Source: Bacteroidales bacterium (GTDB lineage: Bacteria; Bacteroidota; Bacteroidia; Bacteroidales; VadinHA17). Taken from it: 36,184 nucleotides of DNA. Where the stretch lies: NCBI GenBank assembly GCA_017882305.1, contig JADGPU010000025.1, forward strand, positions 1 through 36,184, given 5' to 3'. The notes below the pieces were generated by a model. The model was not told the DNA's origin. It ran no database searches and saw nothing but the letters and a program-made list of their open reading frames with translations. Positions 35,677-36,184 of the stretch are shown piece by piece. The number at the start of each line of letters is the position of its first letter. Position 1 is the stretch's first letter. Position numbers and translations under genes: made by a program.

Positions 35677-35790
35677 ATGTCACACGAAAAAGCTAAAGAG
35701 CAGACAAAAAACAAAAAAGAGCCGACTAAGAGTCTGAAAGAGAAGCGCCTGGCAAAAAAAGCTAAGAAAGAAGAAAAGAAGAGGCAATAA
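35677..35790 (+). CDS. Tiny lysine-rich basic protein, 37 residues
   Basis: A 37-codon frame beginning MSHEKAKEQTKNKKEPTKSL and ending AKKAKKEEKKRQ. About 15 of 37 residues are Lys, with few hydrophobic side chains, so it is probably disordered or a single charged helix that could bind RNA, DNA or the ribosome. Support: a TAnnTTTG box 33 bp upstream, an A/T-rich leader typical of Bacteroidota (AATAAATCGCC before the ATG), and a stop followed by non-coding repeat DNA. I do not recognise a family. It could still be a chance frame in A-rich sequence, though the GCT, CTG, CGC and CCG codons argue against simple A-richness. Confidence 0.55.
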   Translation: MSHEKAKEQTKNKKEPTKSLKEKRLAKKAKKEEKKRQ

Positions 35791-35835
35791 AAATTGTCTT
35801 GAGGTCTGAATGTCAAGTCTGATAGTCATTGTTAA

Positions 35836-35854
35836 AAGTCCCCCTTGGGGGATT
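35836..35854. repeat. Short CCCCCTTGGGGG intergenic repeat
   Basis: AAGTCCCCCTTGGGGGATT is an inverted repeat of the same class as that at 8674-8746. The 35791-35982 gap otherwise holds only the csp terminator. Confidence 0.55.
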
Positions 35855-35926
35855 TAGGTGAGAACTAAACAAAGGCTTACGTATATATCAAGCCATTGCA
35901 ATCATAGTAGTTTAAGTTTATTCAGA

Positions 35927-35956
35927 ATAAAAAATCCCGGTCATTCGACCGGGATT
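35927..35956 (-). terminator. Rho-independent terminator of the cold-shock gene
   Basis: Read on the minus strand, AATCCCGGTC (35956-35947), loop GAAT and GACCGGGATT (35942-35933) form a perfect 10-bp stem leading into a run of six U. It lies 27 bp after the csp stop codon. Confidence 0.85.
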
Positions 35957-35982
35957 GAATAATAAATCTTTGTATGGATAAA

Positions 35983-36174
35983 CTAAGCTAGTCTTACGTC
36001 TACTGCATTAATTCCTTTTTTACCTTCCTGAAGTTCAAATGTAACTTCGTCATTCTCTTTAATCTGATCTTTCAGACCAGATACGTGTACAAAATATTCA
36101 TTATCCGAATCTGCATCTTTAATGAATCCGAATCCTTTTGATACGTTGAAAAATTTCACTGTTCCTTTGTTCAT
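35983..36174 (-). CDS. Cold-shock-domain protein (CspA family)
   Basis: 63-residue single cold-shock domain that binds single-stranded RNA/DNA and melts RNA structure. Seen: the five-strand OB fold with RNP1 KGFGFIKD and RNP2-like YFVHVSGL, starting MNKGTVKFFNVSKGFGF and ending NAVDVRLA. The usual FVHxS reads FVHVSG, and RNP2 starts with Tyr instead of Val/Ile. Length is normal. It is monocistronic, with a strong terminator 27 bp after the stop. Its promoter and any long structured leader lie right of the window. Confidence 0.95.
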   Translation of the reverse strand: MNKGTVKFFNVSKGFGFIKDADSDNEYFVHVSGLKDQIKENDEVTFELQEGKKGINAVDVRLA

Positions 36175-36184
36175 TTTATTCTGT

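Noticed and set aside
35532..35816. 94-codon minus-strand frame rich in Phe/Ser
   Set aside because: It is the complement of the A/G-rich small lysine gene and the end of pgl; Phe/Leu-rich translations are expected from such complements.

Overview
The window looks like a chromosomal stretch from an anaerobic, low-GC member of the Bacteroidota (Bacteroidales-like). The basis is mixed. Seen in the sequence: -7 boxes of the form TAnnTTTG, A/T-rich leaders with few Shine-Dalgarno sites, a periplasmic beta-propeller sensor kinase, secreted S9/M14 peptidases and a GH127 lipoprotein, and Bacteroidota-style intergenic hairpin repeats. Inferred: strict anaerobiosis, from an Hnd/Hyd-type hydrogenase module. 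No rRNA, tRNA, CRISPR array, insertion sequence or phage gene was found.

Layout. (1) 1-1280, minus: hndB-hndC of an electron-bifurcating/NAD(P)-linked [FeFe] hydrogenase; hndC runs off the left edge. (2) 1281-1669: composite inverted-repeat element. (3) 1670-6223 (probably to about 6295), minus: secreted M14 metallopeptidase, then an alcohol-acetyltransferase/condensation-like enzyme with a zinc-ribbon membrane partner. (4) 6442-14692, plus: dipeptidyl peptidase IV, a cyclophilin-FKBP fusion, split proton-translocating transhydrogenase (pntAA-pntAB-pntB) and aminopeptidase P. (5) 14790-19024, minus: GH127-like lipoprotein glycosidase and an unassigned secreted TIM-barrel glycosidase. (6) 19296-24735, plus: propeller sensor kinase, GT39-like glycosyltransferase, small methyltransferase. 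(7) 24768-26487, minus: LytS/LytR-type two-component pair. (8) 26488-26838: intergenic region with a decayed histidine-kinase fragment. (9) 26839-32880, minus: gltB-gltD glutamate synthase with a terminator/antiterminator-like leader. (10) 33266-35583, plus: zwf and pgl, separated by a perfect palindrome. (11) 35677-36174: a tiny lysine-rich protein gene and a cold-shock protein gene.

How the genes fit together. Much of the content concerns reduced nicotinamide nucleotides. Transhydrogenase and Zwf/Pgl make NADPH, glutamate synthase consumes NAD(P)H, and the hydrogenase module disposes of or recovers electrons. A second theme is proline: DPP IV, a double prolyl isomerase and aminopeptidase P lie within 8.3 kb on one strand. 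The glycosidase pair is divergent from a propeller kinase, which resembles a polysaccharide-utilisation locus but has no SusC/SusD here.

The strongest leads for novelty are the candidate attenuator in front of gltB, two genes (the acyltransferase and pgl) whose conserved N-termini extend beyond any in-frame ATG/GTG/TTG, the acyltransferase/zinc-ribbon pair, the unassigned glycosidase, and the kinase relic. I do not see one clearly unprecedented multi-gene system.
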